Made by a program: the position numbers and the translations under genes. The notes under the pieces were generated by a model. The model ran no database searches. It saw nothing but the letters and a program-made list of their open reading frames with translations, and was not told where the DNA came from. Shown in pieces: positions 55,201-63,963 of a DNA stretch of 64,000 nt. Origin of the DNA: Cylindrospermum stagnale PCC 7417 (GTDB taxonomy: Bacteria > Cyanobacteriota > Cyanobacteriia > Cyanobacteriales > Nostocaceae); the NCBI RefSeq assembly GCF_000317535.1, contig NC_019757.1, positions 3,612,501 through 3,676,500 on the forward strand, in the 5' to 3' direction. How positions within the stretch are numbered: position 1 is the first letter of the stretch; each line of letters opens with the position of its first letter.

Positions 55201-55398
55201 ATGCTAGTCATTTTAATGGACGATCAAATCCTTGCCCCTGAGCAGGTTTGCCAATCTTGTCTACTCGCCGACGGGAGCGGTCAACCCCGCTGGCGTGGTG
55301 GTCAACTCCGCTGTGGTCAAGCTATTCGCAAGTTCACTGAACAGCAGCCGAACCAGTATAAGTGTATGATGGGTTTCCGCATTGCTTATATAGAATAA
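55201..55398 (+). CDS. Small Cys-containing conserved protein
   Basis: A 65-residue protein preceded by a good GGAGGG site. It has four cysteines in a C17-x-x-C20 ... C38 ... C55 arrangement (EQVCQSCLLADGSGQPRWRGGQLRCGQAI), suggesting a metal-binding knuckle. Upstream of the tic20 gene by 81 bp. I believe similar small proteins occur in other Nostocales but cannot confirm it here. Function unknown. Confidence 0.6.
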   Translation: MLVILMDDQILAPEQVCQSCLLADGSGQPRWRGGQLRCGQAIRKFTEQQPNQYKCMMGFRIAYIE

Positions 55399-55479
55399 TC
55401 TGATTTGCGAGCAAGACCAAGCAACTGCGTTATCCTAGGCTCAAGTAAACGTTGAAATTTCACCACAGGAGAACGCACG

Positions 55480-55959
55480 ATGACTTGGCGCGGGTCTACA
55501 ACAGTTTCCGACCGACTTTTTGCTTGCTTACCTTATTTACTACCCCTAATTGATGGTCTAGTATTCGGTAGCATTTTGTTGGCACAGTTTCCGCCACTGC
55601 AATTGCTATTTTTGCCCCTGCTACCGGTGAAAGCAATTTACGATAGCATAGGACAAATTGGTCAACTGCTCGCGTTCTTCGCTTTATTCCTCTTGGTGGT
55701 AAGAAACGAAAAAATAAGTCACTTCATCCGTTTCAACGCTATGCAGGCAATACTTTTGGACATCATTATATTTTTGTGTTCCATACTGCTGAAAATTTTG
55801 GTGCCGATTCCTGGTGCGGGATTTGCAATAGAAACGGTAGCTAACACTATCTTTTTAGGCGTAGTAGCATCTGTGGTATATTCTGTTATCCAGTCACTGA
55901 GCGGGCGTTATGCGGAAATTCCGGCGATTTCTGATGCTGTGCATATGCAAGTGCGCTAG
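55480..55959 (+). CDS. Tic20 family protein
   Basis: A 159-residue membrane protein with four helices and the family blocks RLFACLPYLLPLIDGLVFG, VRNEKISHFIRFNAMQAILLDIIIFLCSILL and ASVVYSVIQSLSGRYAEIPAISDAVHMQV. Homologue of the chloroplast inner-envelope import channel component Tic20; the cyanobacterial function is not established. Starts at the ATG after CAGGAG. Convergent with the FAH-family gene. Confidence 0.93.
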   Translation: MTWRGSTTVSDRLFACLPYLLPLIDGLVFGSILLAQFPPLQLLFLPLLPVKAIYDSIGQIGQLLAFFALFLLVVRNEKISHFIRFNAMQAILLDIIIFLCSILLKILVPIPGAGFAIETVANTIFLGVVASVVYSVIQSLSGRYAEIPAISDAVHMQVR

Positions 55960-55962
55960 AGG

Positions 55963-56736
55963 TTAACGGGCTACCACGGTATTTTCTAGGCGGCCGATAC
56001 CTTCAATTTCTACGCGCACGCGATCGCCTAAGTGCAATGCACCAACTCCAAAGGGCGTACCCGTTAACACTACATCCCCTGGCAACAGCGTCATCACTTG
56101 ACTGATATAGGACACCAGAAAGTCTGGGGGAAACACCATCTGATCGATACAGGCAGATTGCACTGGGTTCGGGTCGTCATTCAAAAAAGTCTGCAATTTG
56201 GCTCCTGGATTTAATTCCCTTACCACCCAAGGCCCCAAGGGACAGAAAGTATCAAAACCTTTGGCTCTTGTCCATTGACCATCTTGTTTTTGTAAATCCC
56301 GCGCTGTCACATCATTGGCGATGGTATAACCCCAAATTTTGGTTTGGGCTAACTCTGGTGTACAGTCACAGGTGCTCGAGCCAATCACGACTGCCAACTC
56401 TCCTTCATAATCTACCCGTTGCGACTGGCGAGGATACTTAATTTCCGTCTCTGAGGCGATGATAGATGTAGGTGGCTTCAGAAAGAGCAATGGTTCAGCA
56501 GGCACAGAAGTTCCCATTTCAGCAGCATGGTCTGCATAATTCTTGCCTACCGCCACAATTTTTGAGGGCGCACAAGGCGCCAGAATTTGGTAATTATTTG
56601 GTTCCAAGATTAAATCAGTGGGTTGGCCATGCAACCAAGGTGGAGCATCCAACACTTCCACATTCAGGGATGGTTGTAGTAACCCATAGTAAATCTGTCC
56701 TTCTTGATTTTGAACTCGCAAATAGCGTTGCGCCAT
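55963..56736 (-). CDS. Fumarylacetoacetate hydrolase (FAH) family protein
   Basis: A 257-residue FAH-fold enzyme. CAPSKIVAVGKNYADHAAEMG, then the metal-binding YEGELAVVIG, and VLTGTPFGVGALHLGDRVRVEIEGIGRLENTVV. These proteins act as C-C hydrolases, oxaloacetate decarboxylases or acylpyruvases; substrate is not clear here. Three bp separate its stop from that of tic20. Divergent from rpsF. Confidence 0.93.
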   Translation of the reverse strand: MAQRYLRVQNQEGQIYYGLLQPSLNVEVLDAPPWLHGQPTDLILEPNNYQILAPCAPSKIVAVGKNYADHAAEMGTSVPAEPLLFLKPPTSIIASETEIKYPRQSQRVDYEGELAVVIGSSTCDCTPELAQTKIWGYTIANDVTARDLQKQDGQWTRAKGFDTFCPLGPWVVRELNPGAKLQTFLNDDPNPVQSACIDQMVFPPDFLVSYISQVMTLLPGDVVLTGTPFGVGALHLGDRVRVEIEGIGRLENTVVAR

Positions 56737-56908
56737 AACCTTGATTAATATCCTTACTTTGGCAGATTTGGCTAATCATTCAAATTGAAAACTGGTAAGA
56801 TTATAGTTCCTTGTTGCTTCCGATGTTGATGGGTGCTGGTATCGTATATTACCATGCTTGTATAAATTAACATCAGCAGCCAATTTGTCCATAAGGAAAC
56901 TAAAAACC

Positions 56909-57235
56909 ATGACGACAGTTTACGAGACAATGTACATCCTGCGCCCTGACTTGGGAGACGAGCAGGTAGAGCAAGCAATTACTAAATACCAAAGCTTGCT
57001 CCGTGAACAAGGATCTGAGGAGATCCAAATTCAAAATCGTGGCAAGCGTCGTCTTGCTTATGAAATCAAAAAGCACCGGGATGGCATCTACATCCAATTC
57101 AACTACACGGCACCCGCAAAAGCGATCGCTCCATTAGAACGGGCTATGCGATTAAGCGAAGAAGTGATTCGCTATTTAACAGTTAAGCAAGAAGTCCACG
57201 AAGAAAAACCAGCTAAAGTTGCGGCAACCGTCTAG
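56909..57235 (+). CDS. rpsF: 30S ribosomal protein S6
   Basis: 108 residues from the ATG at 56909, preceded by AAGGA; the longer frame from 56858 is not used. It has the S6 fold: [20 protein letters not shown], then [51 protein letters not shown]. It binds the central domain of 16S rRNA with S18. The usual partners rpsR and ssb are not adjacent. Ends in a dyad-rich heptamer block. Confidence 0.97.
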   Translation: MTTVYETMYILRPDLGDEQVEQAITKYQSLLREQGSEEIQIQNRGKRRLAYEIKKHRDGIYIQFNYTAPAKAIAPLERAMRLSEEVIRYLTVKQEVHEEKPAKVAATV

Positions 57236-57245
57236 GACAGTGCTG

Positions 57246-57306
57246 AGTTTTGAGTAACGAGTAACGAGTAACGAGTGCTGAGTGTCACAACTCAGTACTC
57301 AAAACT
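57246..57306. terminator. Dyad with embedded GAGTAAC heptamers after rpsF
   Basis: AGTTTTGAGTA (57246-57256) pairs with TACTCAAAACT (57296-57306); between them are three GAGTAAC units and an inner AGTGCTGAGT/ACTCAGTACT stem. Confidence 0.7.
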
Positions 57307-57432
57307 AAGTTAGATAAAAATCCAAAAAATTTCTTGATGACTTTTTCCTGATTGCAGATGGGAATGCTAAATTAACAAGTACTTGCCAAAGGCAGTATCA
57401 TCGCAGTTATACCAAGAGAGCTGTAAGCCACT

Positions 57433-57993
57433 GTGAGCCAATCTGACACCCCCAACATCCAAGCTCTTTCTACGGAAGTATCGCAGTTGCGCCAAGAGTT
57501 GCAACTTCGCGATCAATTAGTACAGCAGCTATCTCAAGAACTCTTCCGGCTGGTAAAAGGAAATACTAATTTCATGCCCCAGCGCTCGGAGCCAGAGCGG
57601 GATCTGAGTCAGTTGCAGGCTTTACGAGAACAACTCCAAGCTGTTGAACAGCAGGTGACGTTCTACCAAGAGCAAATTACAGTTCGTGACGCCGAAATTT
57701 ACCAATTGCGCCAGTCAGTGCAAGAACTCACTGATCGCAGTCGGATGTTGGAGCAAGTAGTACAGGAGTTACCGCAAATTTACCGCCGTAAGTTTGAGGA
57801 ACGTATGGCTCCAGTGCGAGAAAAGGTGACAGTGCTACAACGGGAAAATCGCCAACTACAGGCTGAGCTGCAAAGCGTGAGTTACCGTTTAGCAGTAAAA
57901 ACCCGGCATACTACTCATAGCGGCATTGATTTGCCAAACTTTCCCCGCACGGCATCTGGACAAAGTAATATGTCTACTCCCCAGAATGCCTAA
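57433..57993 (+). CDS. Coiled-coil cyanobacterial protein, function unknown
   Basis: 186 residues from GTG 57433 (SQSDTPNIQALSTEVSQLRQEL). Long heptad-bearing coiled coil over residues ~12-155 (LRDQLVQQLSQELFRLV, LREQLQAVEQQVTFYQEQI, VLQRENRQLQAELQSVSY), with a disordered C-terminus. No membrane segment or signal peptide. Perhaps a scaffolding or polarity protein. Alone downstream of rpsF. Confidence 0.75.
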   Translation: MSQSDTPNIQALSTEVSQLRQELQLRDQLVQQLSQELFRLVKGNTNFMPQRSEPERDLSQLQALREQLQAVEQQVTFYQEQITVRDAEIYQLRQSVQELTDRSRMLEQVVQELPQIYRRKFEERMAPVREKVTVLQRENRQLQAELQSVSYRLAVKTRHTTHSGIDLPNFPRTASGQSNMSTPQNA

Positions 57994-58200
57994 AGATATG
58001 ATTGTGGTGCAATCTAAACAATTAGCCGATAAGCTCCTGAAATTTGCTACTAAAAAATTGTAGTCCGCAGTCCCTAAAATAAATTGCGGGGGCTGCGAAC
58101 TCATAGGAATTAATTCCTCTCCATGCTATATTCGTGTGTCATTTCCGTCGGCAAAACTGCTAGTCGGTCTCGCCATACTTTATATAGATGGTATAAAAAT

Positions 58201-58554
58201 TTAGTCTGCTAGCACAAAATTGTTATCCTTAACGATAGATAAGATATCTTCCTCGCTGTTAAAAATTTCAAACACTGAATCCAGTTGGGTAAGTTCCAAA
58301 ATCAATCGTACAGGGGTTTGTACGTTGCAAAGAACTAAGCGACAACCACTCTGGCGTGCGGCTTTGAGTCCTATTACCAAGGGGACTAGTCCAGAGCTAT
58401 CCATGAAATCCACTGCCGCTAGATCGATAACCCAGAGTTGATCGGCTTGGGGCTTTATTGCAGCCATCTTTTCGCTCAAAGCCATACCACCCTGTAAGTC
58501 TATAGCTCCTTGGGGTTCGAACAAAATCACTTGGCGTTCTTGTGTCAGAGTCAT
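58201..58554 (-). CDS. STAS domain anti-sigma-factor antagonist
   Basis: 117 residues from the ATG at 58554 (MTLTQERQVILFEPQGAIDLQGG); the frame upstream to 58605 lacks similarity. The phospho-site is in VDFMDSSGLVPLVIGLKAARQ. Same family as the protein at 33241 but only moderately similar to it, so they answer to different partners. No partner-switch kinase is adjacent. Confidence 0.9.
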   Translation of the reverse strand: MTLTQERQVILFEPQGAIDLQGGMALSEKMAAIKPQADQLWVIDLAAVDFMDSSGLVPLVIGLKAARQSGCRLVLCNVQTPVRLILELTQLDSVFEIFNSEEDILSIVKDNNFVLAD

Positions 58555-59050
58555 AAATTTAACTGAGTAGTTGATACACTTAACAAAAAGAAAATTTGAC
58601 ATCAATGCTGCTTCTGTTTCAACGGCGAAATTACCGTTTTATCCAAATGTATTGGGACTTTGCGTAATGCAATTTAGCTTTTGTTTCAGTATTTATGCCG
58701 TATAATTTATGATATTTAACCCAGTATAGGCACAAGTGCCTGGTAATTTCGGTATCAAAGTTATCTTTTACAAGATATTTATAAAAATCTTGGCTTTTTA
58801 TAAATTATTTATAAATTTTTTGAATTTAGCCGACAATAAATCAACTTTTGTGGTAAATAACGCTGATTAGCTAATAGTCAATAGTCAAAATTCAACAGTT
58901 AACATAGATTAAAGATTATTGGTTTCAGCCGTGGAACGTGTCAACTTCGATTAAAGACTAATGAGTCCGTGTAGTGGCTTGATTGACACCCCAAGCAAAA
59001 ACAAGCAAAGATATAGTAAAAGTAAAAATTTGTAAAGGTGGCGGTGCGGA
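58555..59050. other. 496-bp divergent intergenic region
   Basis: Between the STAS gene (minus) and DedA (plus). Very AT-rich (TTTATAAATTATTTATAAATT near 58799), two AATAGTC heptamers near 58876. No gene or RNA recognised. Confidence 0.55.
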
Positions 59051-59680
59051 ATGTCTTTTGAGCTGATTTCACTAGAAAATATCCAGGAAGTTGCCCACAG
59101 TTACGGCTATTGGGCAATTTTCTTGGGAATTTTGCTAGAAAATTTGGGCATTCCTCTTCCTGGTGAAACCGTGACTCTAGTAGGTGGTTTCCTCGCTGGT
59201 AGCGATGAACTAAACTACTGGCTGGTTCTCGGTGATGCCGTTGCTGGTGCTGTAATTGGCGGCAATTGCGGTTATTGGATTGGGAGAGTAGGCGGTTGGC
59301 CTTTCCTGTTAAAAGTTGGTAGTCTCTTCCGGATTTCTGAAGTTCGACTGCTGAGTATTAAAGATCAATTTAGTGAAAATGCTGGTAAAGCTGTATTTTT
59401 TGGGCGTTTTTTCGCCTTATTAAGAATTTTTGCGGCACCACTAGCTGGGATAGCTGAAATGTCCTTTGGAAAATTCTTTTTATACAACTTGGCAGGGGCC
59501 AGTGCTTGGGCTAGTGCGATGGTGACATTAGCTTTCTTTGCTGGCAGAATTATCTCCCTAGAGCAGTTGGTTGCCTGGGTGAGTCAATTTGCGATCGCCG
59601 CATTACTAATTTTAATTGCCGTGATCGTTGTGCCCCTGTGGTGGGAGTCCCGCCAAGTTAAGCATCAAGCTGGTGAGTAG
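59051..59680 (+). CDS. DedA family membrane protein
   Basis: A 209-residue DedA/SNARE-associated protein with five or six hydrophobic segments. Family motifs: FLGILLENLGIPLPGETVTLVGGFLAG, GDAVAGAVIGGNCGYWIGRVGG and FFGRFFALLRIFAAPLAGIAEMSFGKFFLYNLAGA with the conserved Arg residues. Related proteins move undecaprenyl phosphate or phosphatidylethanolamine across the membrane. Starts at the ATG after GGTGGCGG. Confidence 0.93.
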   Translation: MSFELISLENIQEVAHSYGYWAIFLGILLENLGIPLPGETVTLVGGFLAGSDELNYWLVLGDAVAGAVIGGNCGYWIGRVGGWPFLLKVGSLFRISEVRLLSIKDQFSENAGKAVFFGRFFALLRIFAAPLAGIAEMSFGKFFLYNLAGASAWASAMVTLAFFAGRIISLEQLVAWVSQFAIAALLILIAVIVVPLWWESRQVKHQAGE

Positions 59681-59683
59681 TGG

Positions 59684-59727
59684 GATTTTGGATTTTGGAT
59701 TTTGGATTTTCAATTCATCCAAAATCC
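59684..59727. repeat. TTTTGGA heptamers forming a bidirectional dyad
   Basis: About four ATTTTGG units (59684-59710) are followed by CCAAAATCC, so the array can fold back on itself between the convergent dedA and argG genes. Confidence 0.8.
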
Positions 59728-59735
59728 AGAATTGA

Positions 59736-60938
59736 CTAGCCTCTAGTTTGCTGTGCCCAAATCCGCGTTGGTAGCCCCCAAACGTAGATAAAGCCTTCAG
59801 CTGCCTTATGGTCAAATTGGTCTTCTGCGCCGTAGGTTGCTAAGTCGGGGCTGTAGAGGGATTTATCACTCCAACGACCGACTATTGTGGCATTGCCTTT
59901 GAAAAGTTTCACCCGCACAACTCCAGACACTCGCTCTTGTGTCTTTTGAATGAAGGCATCTAATGCGGCTTTGAGTGGACTGTACCACAGCCCGTTGTAC
60001 ACAAGTTGCGTATAAGTCTCTTCTAGTCCCCGTTTATAGTGGCTGACATCAGCTGTCAAAGTTAGGCTTTCTAAATCGCGGTGGGACTGAATTAGCACCA
60101 ACATGGCAGGTGATTCGTATATTTCCCGCGATTTGATGCCCACTAAGCGGTTTTCAATCATGTCGATTCGCCCAATGCCGTGATTTCCTACCACCTGATT
60201 GAGTTGTTCAATTAATTCAACTGGGTTTTTGGCTGTACCGTTGAGCGTGGTAGGAAGACCTTTTTCAAAGCCGATTTCAATGTATTCTGGCTCATTGGGT
60301 GTGTCGGCGATCGCTTTAGTCATTTGATAAATTTCTTCTGGTGGTTCGACGGCTGGATCTTCCAGCGAACCAGCTTCGATGCTCCGACCGAGCAAATTTT
60401 TATCAATACTGTAGGGAGAGGATTTTTTGACTGGTGCGGGGATGCCAAATTTCTCACCATAGGCGATGGTTTGCTCACGACTCATGCCCCATTCCCTTGC
60501 TGGTGCGAGTATCTTCAGATTGGGATTTAGAGCGGCACAGGAGACATCAAAGCGTACCTGATCATTACCCTTGCCAGTGCAACCGTGTGCGATCGCATCA
60601 GCACCGTATTTTGCCGCAGCTTCTACTAATATTTTGGCAATCAGCGGCCGAGCTAGGGCAGTTCCTAGAGGATAGCGATTTTCATAAAGAGCATTAGCTT
60701 GAATCGCTGGGAAAGCGTAATCTTTAACGAAGCTGTCTTTGACATCCGCCACCAGAGATTCACTTGCACCCGATTTCAGCGCTTTTTCTCGAATTGGCTC
60801 TAATTCATCTCCCTGACCTAAATCTGCTGCAAGTGTAATCACCTCATCAACTCCCCACTCTTTGATCAGGTAGGGGATGCAAACAGAAGTATCAACTCCA
60901 CCAGAATATGCCAGGACAACCTTTTTGGCGCGACCCAT
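59736..60938 (-). CDS. argG: Argininosuccinate synthase ArgG
   Basis: 400 residues from the ATG at 60938 ([24 protein letters not shown]), preceded by GTGGAG; a GTG further upstream would add four residues. It joins citrulline and aspartate using ATP. The PP-loop is AYSGGVDTS; citrulline/Asp-binding blocks are [12 protein letters not shown] and [22 protein letters not shown]. Standard length. Needed for arginine and, in heterocyst-forming species, cyanophycin. Confidence 0.97.
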   Translation of the reverse strand: MGRAKKVVLAYSGGVDTSVCIPYLIKEWGVDEVITLAADLGQGDELEPIREKALKSGASESLVADVKDSFVKDYAFPAIQANALYENRYPLGTALARPLIAKILVEAAAKYGADAIAHGCTGKGNDQVRFDVSCAALNPNLKILAPAREWGMSREQTIAYGEKFGIPAPVKKSSPYSIDKNLLGRSIEAGSLEDPAVEPPEEIYQMTKAIADTPNEPEYIEIGFEKGLPTTLNGTAKNPVELIEQLNQVVGNHGIGRIDMIENRLVGIKSREIYESPAMLVLIQSHRDLESLTLTADVSHYKRGLEETYTQLVYNGLWYSPLKAALDAFIQKTQERVSGVVRVKLFKGNATIVGRWSDKSLYSPDLATYGAEDQFDHKAAEGFIYVWGLPTRIWAQQTRG

Positions 60939-61110
60939 TAATTTCTCCACTCAGGAAAACAAAGAATGAGTCATTATTATATCTAAAGTAACCCCTGTAT
61001 ACTTTCTCTATGCAACGCCATCTGGGGATTGGGTACCAGGAGAAAACTATTAATCTACACTCTAATCTTTGAGGAAACCCTGACAGTGATTTATTTGTCC
61101 TATCCTGGAG

Positions 61111-62094
61111 ATGAGTAAAAGTGTTGTGGGTGAGACTGTGTTTTTCAGCGTTGTGATACCAACTTACAATCGCCAGCCGATTTTGTCTAAGTGCCTCCGT
61201 GCCTTGGAAATGCAGGATTTGAGTGATGTAGAGACGTTTCATGAAACGTCTCTCCAAGGTTATGAAATAGTTTTGGTAGATGATGGCTCTACTGATGGCA
61301 CATTGGAGTGGTTAGCGACTAATAAAGAAGAATTTCCCCATGTGCGAAGCTTTCAACAAGATCATGCTGGCCCCGCTGCGGCGCGAAATTTGGGGGTAGA
61401 GAAGGCGCTGGGAGACACAATTATTTTTATTGATAGCGATTTGGTGGTGCTGAAAAACTTTCTGCGATCGCATTTTGAGGCGTTGGTGCGGGGAGAAGAG
61501 AAGTTGGGATGCGATCGCTTTTTTACCTACGGTGCAGTCATTAACACTGCTAATTTTGACAACCCCACCGCCGAACCCTATAAAATCACAGATTTTTCCG
61601 CCGCCTTCTTTGCTACTGGTAATGTCGCCATTCCCAAACATTGGTTAGAAAAAGCGGGATTATTCGACACAGGCTTTCAACTTTATGGCTGGGAAGATTT
61701 AGAACTAGGCGTCAGGCTAAAAAAGCTAGGTTTACAACTAATTAAATGTCCTGAAGCTGTCGGTTATCATTGGCATCCACCATTTAATTTAGCACAAATT
61801 CCTCGTCTAATTGATCAAGAAATTCAACGCGGACGCATGGGAGTTTTGTTTTATCAAAAACATCCCACTTGGGAAGTAAAAATGATGATTCAAATGACAT
61901 GGTTTCATCGCTTACTTTGGGGCATTCTTTCGCTTAATGGCGCGTTGAATGAAAGGACGATGGCTCCTTTTTTGCAATGGTTGATTGATTTGGGTAAGCC
62001 GCAGTTGGCTTTGGAAATTGCGCGAATTTTTCTGAATTGGTATAACGTCAAGGGTGTTTACGCGGCTTATCAGGAGATGGGGAAAGGAGAATAA
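61111..62094 (+). CDS. GT2 glycosyltransferase carrying a palindromic insertion
   Basis: A 327-residue GT-A transferase with a galactosyltransferase-like C-terminal part. FFSVVIPTYNRQPILSKCL starts the fold, VLVDDGSTDGT and the DxD motif FIDSDLVV follow, and GWEDLELGVRLKKLGL is the acceptor-side block. An extra ~8 residues (around VETFHETS, residues 40-48) are encoded by a 22-bp perfect palindrome at 61231-61252 that interrupts the normal first helix/strand spacing but keeps the frame. Stands alone, divergent from argG. Acceptor unknown. Confidence 0.9.
   Translation: MSKSVVGETVFFSVVIPTYNRQPILSKCLRALEMQDLSDVETFHETSLQGYEIVLVDDGSTDGTLEWLATNKEEFPHVRSFQQDHAGPAAARNLGVEKALGDTIIFIDSDLVVLKNFLRSHFEALVRGEEKLGCDRFFTYGAVINTANFDNPTAEPYKITDFSAAFFATGNVAIPKHWLEKAGLFDTGFQLYGWEDLELGVRLKKLGLQLIKCPEAVGYHWHPPFNLAQIPRLIDQEIQRGRMGVLFYQKHPTWEVKMMIQMTWFHRLLWGILSLNGALNERTMAPFLQWLIDLGKPQLALEIARIFLNWYNVKGVYAAYQEMGKGE
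61231..61252. repeat. Perfect 22-bp palindrome inside a coding region
   Basis: GAGACGTTTCA followed by its exact complement. It matches the GTAGAGAC...GTCTC class of dispersed palindromes in Nostoc. Confidence 0.9.
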
Positions 62095-62306
62095 AGAGTT
62101 ATCTCACGCAGAGACGCAGAGGCGCGGAGAGAGGAAGGCAAGAGATATAATGAGATAATACGAATTAGCAGGGTTTGAGTATGCAAACACACCAGAGTAA
62201 AAGTCTTTGATATTAGGACGTTACTAATTTCAGTAATCCTACTCTAGTATTCATTATTCCTAGTATCCTAATCTAATCTAGGCTAGAAAAATAGGAATTT
62301 TAATCA

Positions 62307-63041
62307 ATGGGACGTGGAAAAATAGGAAAAGCTAAATGTTACTGTTGTAATGAAATTTCAAATAGTAGAGAACATATACCACCTGAATGTTTTTTCCCTG
62401 GGAAAGAATATTTGCCTGATGGAAGCCCTGATTACAAGAAAAATCTTCTAACTGTACCATCATGTAAAAAACATAATACTGCACGAGCAAAAGATGATGA
62501 GTATACAGCCATATTTTTAATATTAAATGCAGATACTGAGATTGCATTTACTATTTTAAAATCTAAATGGTTTAAAACTTTAGAGAAAAATAATTTAAGC
62601 ATAGCTAAAACAGTTTTTTCTAGATCAAGACGTGTACAAGTTCAAAAAAAAGTAGGAAGTCTTATTATTCCTTATGAAACAGCGCAGGTAAGCTATGACC
62701 GAGATAGAATTGATAATGTAATACAATCTATTGCTCGTGGGCTTTACCACTACGAATCAAAATATCAAGATAAATGGTTAGGAGATTGTACAGTACAAAG
62801 TCCTAATTTTCTTATGGGAGATTTACCTTTAAGTCCAGATTATGAATATCTCATGTTTCAGTCTCAAGTTTTTGAAAATTCTGAATTAGAAAAAAAAGGA
62901 GCAAATCCAGATATATTTATTTATCAAATATGGCAAAACTTAGATAAAGTTACCATAAAAATGGTCTTTTATAAGACAATTATATTTTTTGTTAGATTTG
63001 AGCCTAAATCCTATAAACATGGCCAAGGGTTTGAAAAATAA
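62307..63041 (+). CDS. HNH-like zinc-finger protein, possible nuclease
   Basis: A 244-residue AT-rich gene. The N-terminus holds an HNH-like motif: C11-x-x-C14, REHIPPECFF (E22-H23, C28), and VPSCKKHNTARAKDDEY (C53, H56-N57). This resembles HNH proteins of the 'HPPxxF' kind found near defence or mobile genes. The remaining ~180 residues are beta/alpha with no recognised domain. Base composition is clearly more AT-rich than that of argG or the GT2 gene next door, and no HIP1 site is present, suggesting acquisition. No partner gene is linked. Confidence 0.65.
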   Translation: MGRGKIGKAKCYCCNEISNSREHIPPECFFPGKEYLPDGSPDYKKNLLTVPSCKKHNTARAKDDEYTAIFLILNADTEIAFTILKSKWFKTLEKNNLSIAKTVFSRSRRVQVQKKVGSLIIPYETAQVSYDRDRIDNVIQSIARGLYHYESKYQDKWLGDCTVQSPNFLMGDLPLSPDYEYLMFQSQVFENSELEKKGANPDIFIYQIWQNLDKVTIKMVFYKTIIFFVRFEPKSYKHGQGFEK

Positions 63042-63230
63042 AAATATGCAGAAGACTGATTTACTACAAACCTCAATCATCCCTTTTTTTAGTGAGGTTT
63101 TCAGAATAGAGTTTAGATATAAGTTTTAATAATAAAATAAGTTCCATCAAACTTGAATACTATGTAATACATAGAAACCACATAGACAATTACCAAATAT
63201 CATAATAATTCCCTAGTTTGAAGCTCCGAA

Positions 63231-63491
63231 TTAGTCATAAACTCTACTTCGATGTTCAATAAAAATAATCGTCACTTGGTTGAGTTCATCGTCAATTTCA
63301 TAAATTACTCGATAGTCACCTACACGATAACGATAATAACCTGATAACTCACCTCTCAAAGGTTTTATATTAGGATAATTGCGAGGTTCTTTTTCTAATA
63401 TTTCAAAACATCTAGCTATCTTCTTGGCTAATGATTTATCAACGCCGGCATAAAATTCTTCTGCATCGGGCGATAGTTTTACGCTATACAT
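63231..63491 (-). CDS. RelE/ParE-type toxin
   Basis: An 86-residue RelE-family toxin (YSVKLSPDAEEFYAGVDKSLAKKIARCFEILEKEPRNYPNIKPLRGELSGYYRYRVGDYRVIYEIDD...IIFIEHRSRVYD). It retains the R, Y and H residues typical of mRNA interferases. The start lies 8 bp inside the 3' end of the antitoxin gene, so they are one operon on the minus strand. Confidence 0.93.
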   Translation of the reverse strand: MYSVKLSPDAEEFYAGVDKSLAKKIARCFEILEKEPRNYPNIKPLRGELSGYYRYRVGDYRVIYEIDDELNQVTIIFIEHRSRVYD

Positions 63492-63714
63492 CGTTTCTAA
63501 TACTACGCCAATCAGTTACTTTACCTTCGGCTACATCTTTCTTAGCTTTTGCAAATGCTTCTCTAAATCCGGGAATATTTAATAATTCTTCTGTCGCTTC
63601 ATTAATTTCACGTTCAGCTAAATAAGCTAAAAAATCAGTGGCTACTACTAATTTTTCGGCGGAAAGACGATCAATATAATCTTTTGCTTGTTGACGAATA
63701 TTTGTTGTTTCCAT
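63484..63714 (-). CDS. Antitoxin partner of the RelE-type toxin
   Basis: A 76-residue protein (TTNIRQQAKDYIDRLSAEKLVVATDFLAYLAEREINEATEELLNIPGFREAF...). Mostly helical, acidic C-terminus, matching the small antitoxins that precede RelE toxins in cyanobacteria. First gene of the two-gene operon, overlapping the toxin start by 8 bp. DNA-binding fold not certain. Confidence 0.85.
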   Translation of the reverse strand: METTNIRQQAKDYIDRLSAEKLVVATDFLAYLAEREINEATEELLNIPGFREAFAKAKKDVAEGKVTDWRSIRNDV

Positions 63715-63780
63715 AAAAAAATAAACTAGCTTTTAATCAAATTATAATTTAATAATCACTAATAATCTAAAGCTTACTAA

Positions 63781-63942
63781 TTCGCTACAAAAGCTACTGA
63801 GACTAAACCCGTTATCACTCAGCAAATCCAAATTTACTTTAAAAGTCAACATAATTGTGCTACCCTAGATAAGTTCATTAATCTCGCACATCCGGGAATT
63901 CGGGTGTTTCCTTATGGGAGATACGCCTGGGTGGAGGTTTAA
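63781..63942 (+). pseudogene. Open 53-codon stretch without a start codon, upstream of rpsB
   Basis: After a TAA at 63778 the frame is open for 53 codons to a TAA at 63940 and reads like real protein (QQIQIYFKSQHN, LDKFINLAHPGIRVFPYGRY). No ATG, GTG or TTG lies in its first 40 codons. It may be the tail of a decayed gene or a chance frame. Confidence 0.3.
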
Positions 63943-63963
63943 CCCGAATCGGAGTTAAAAAAT

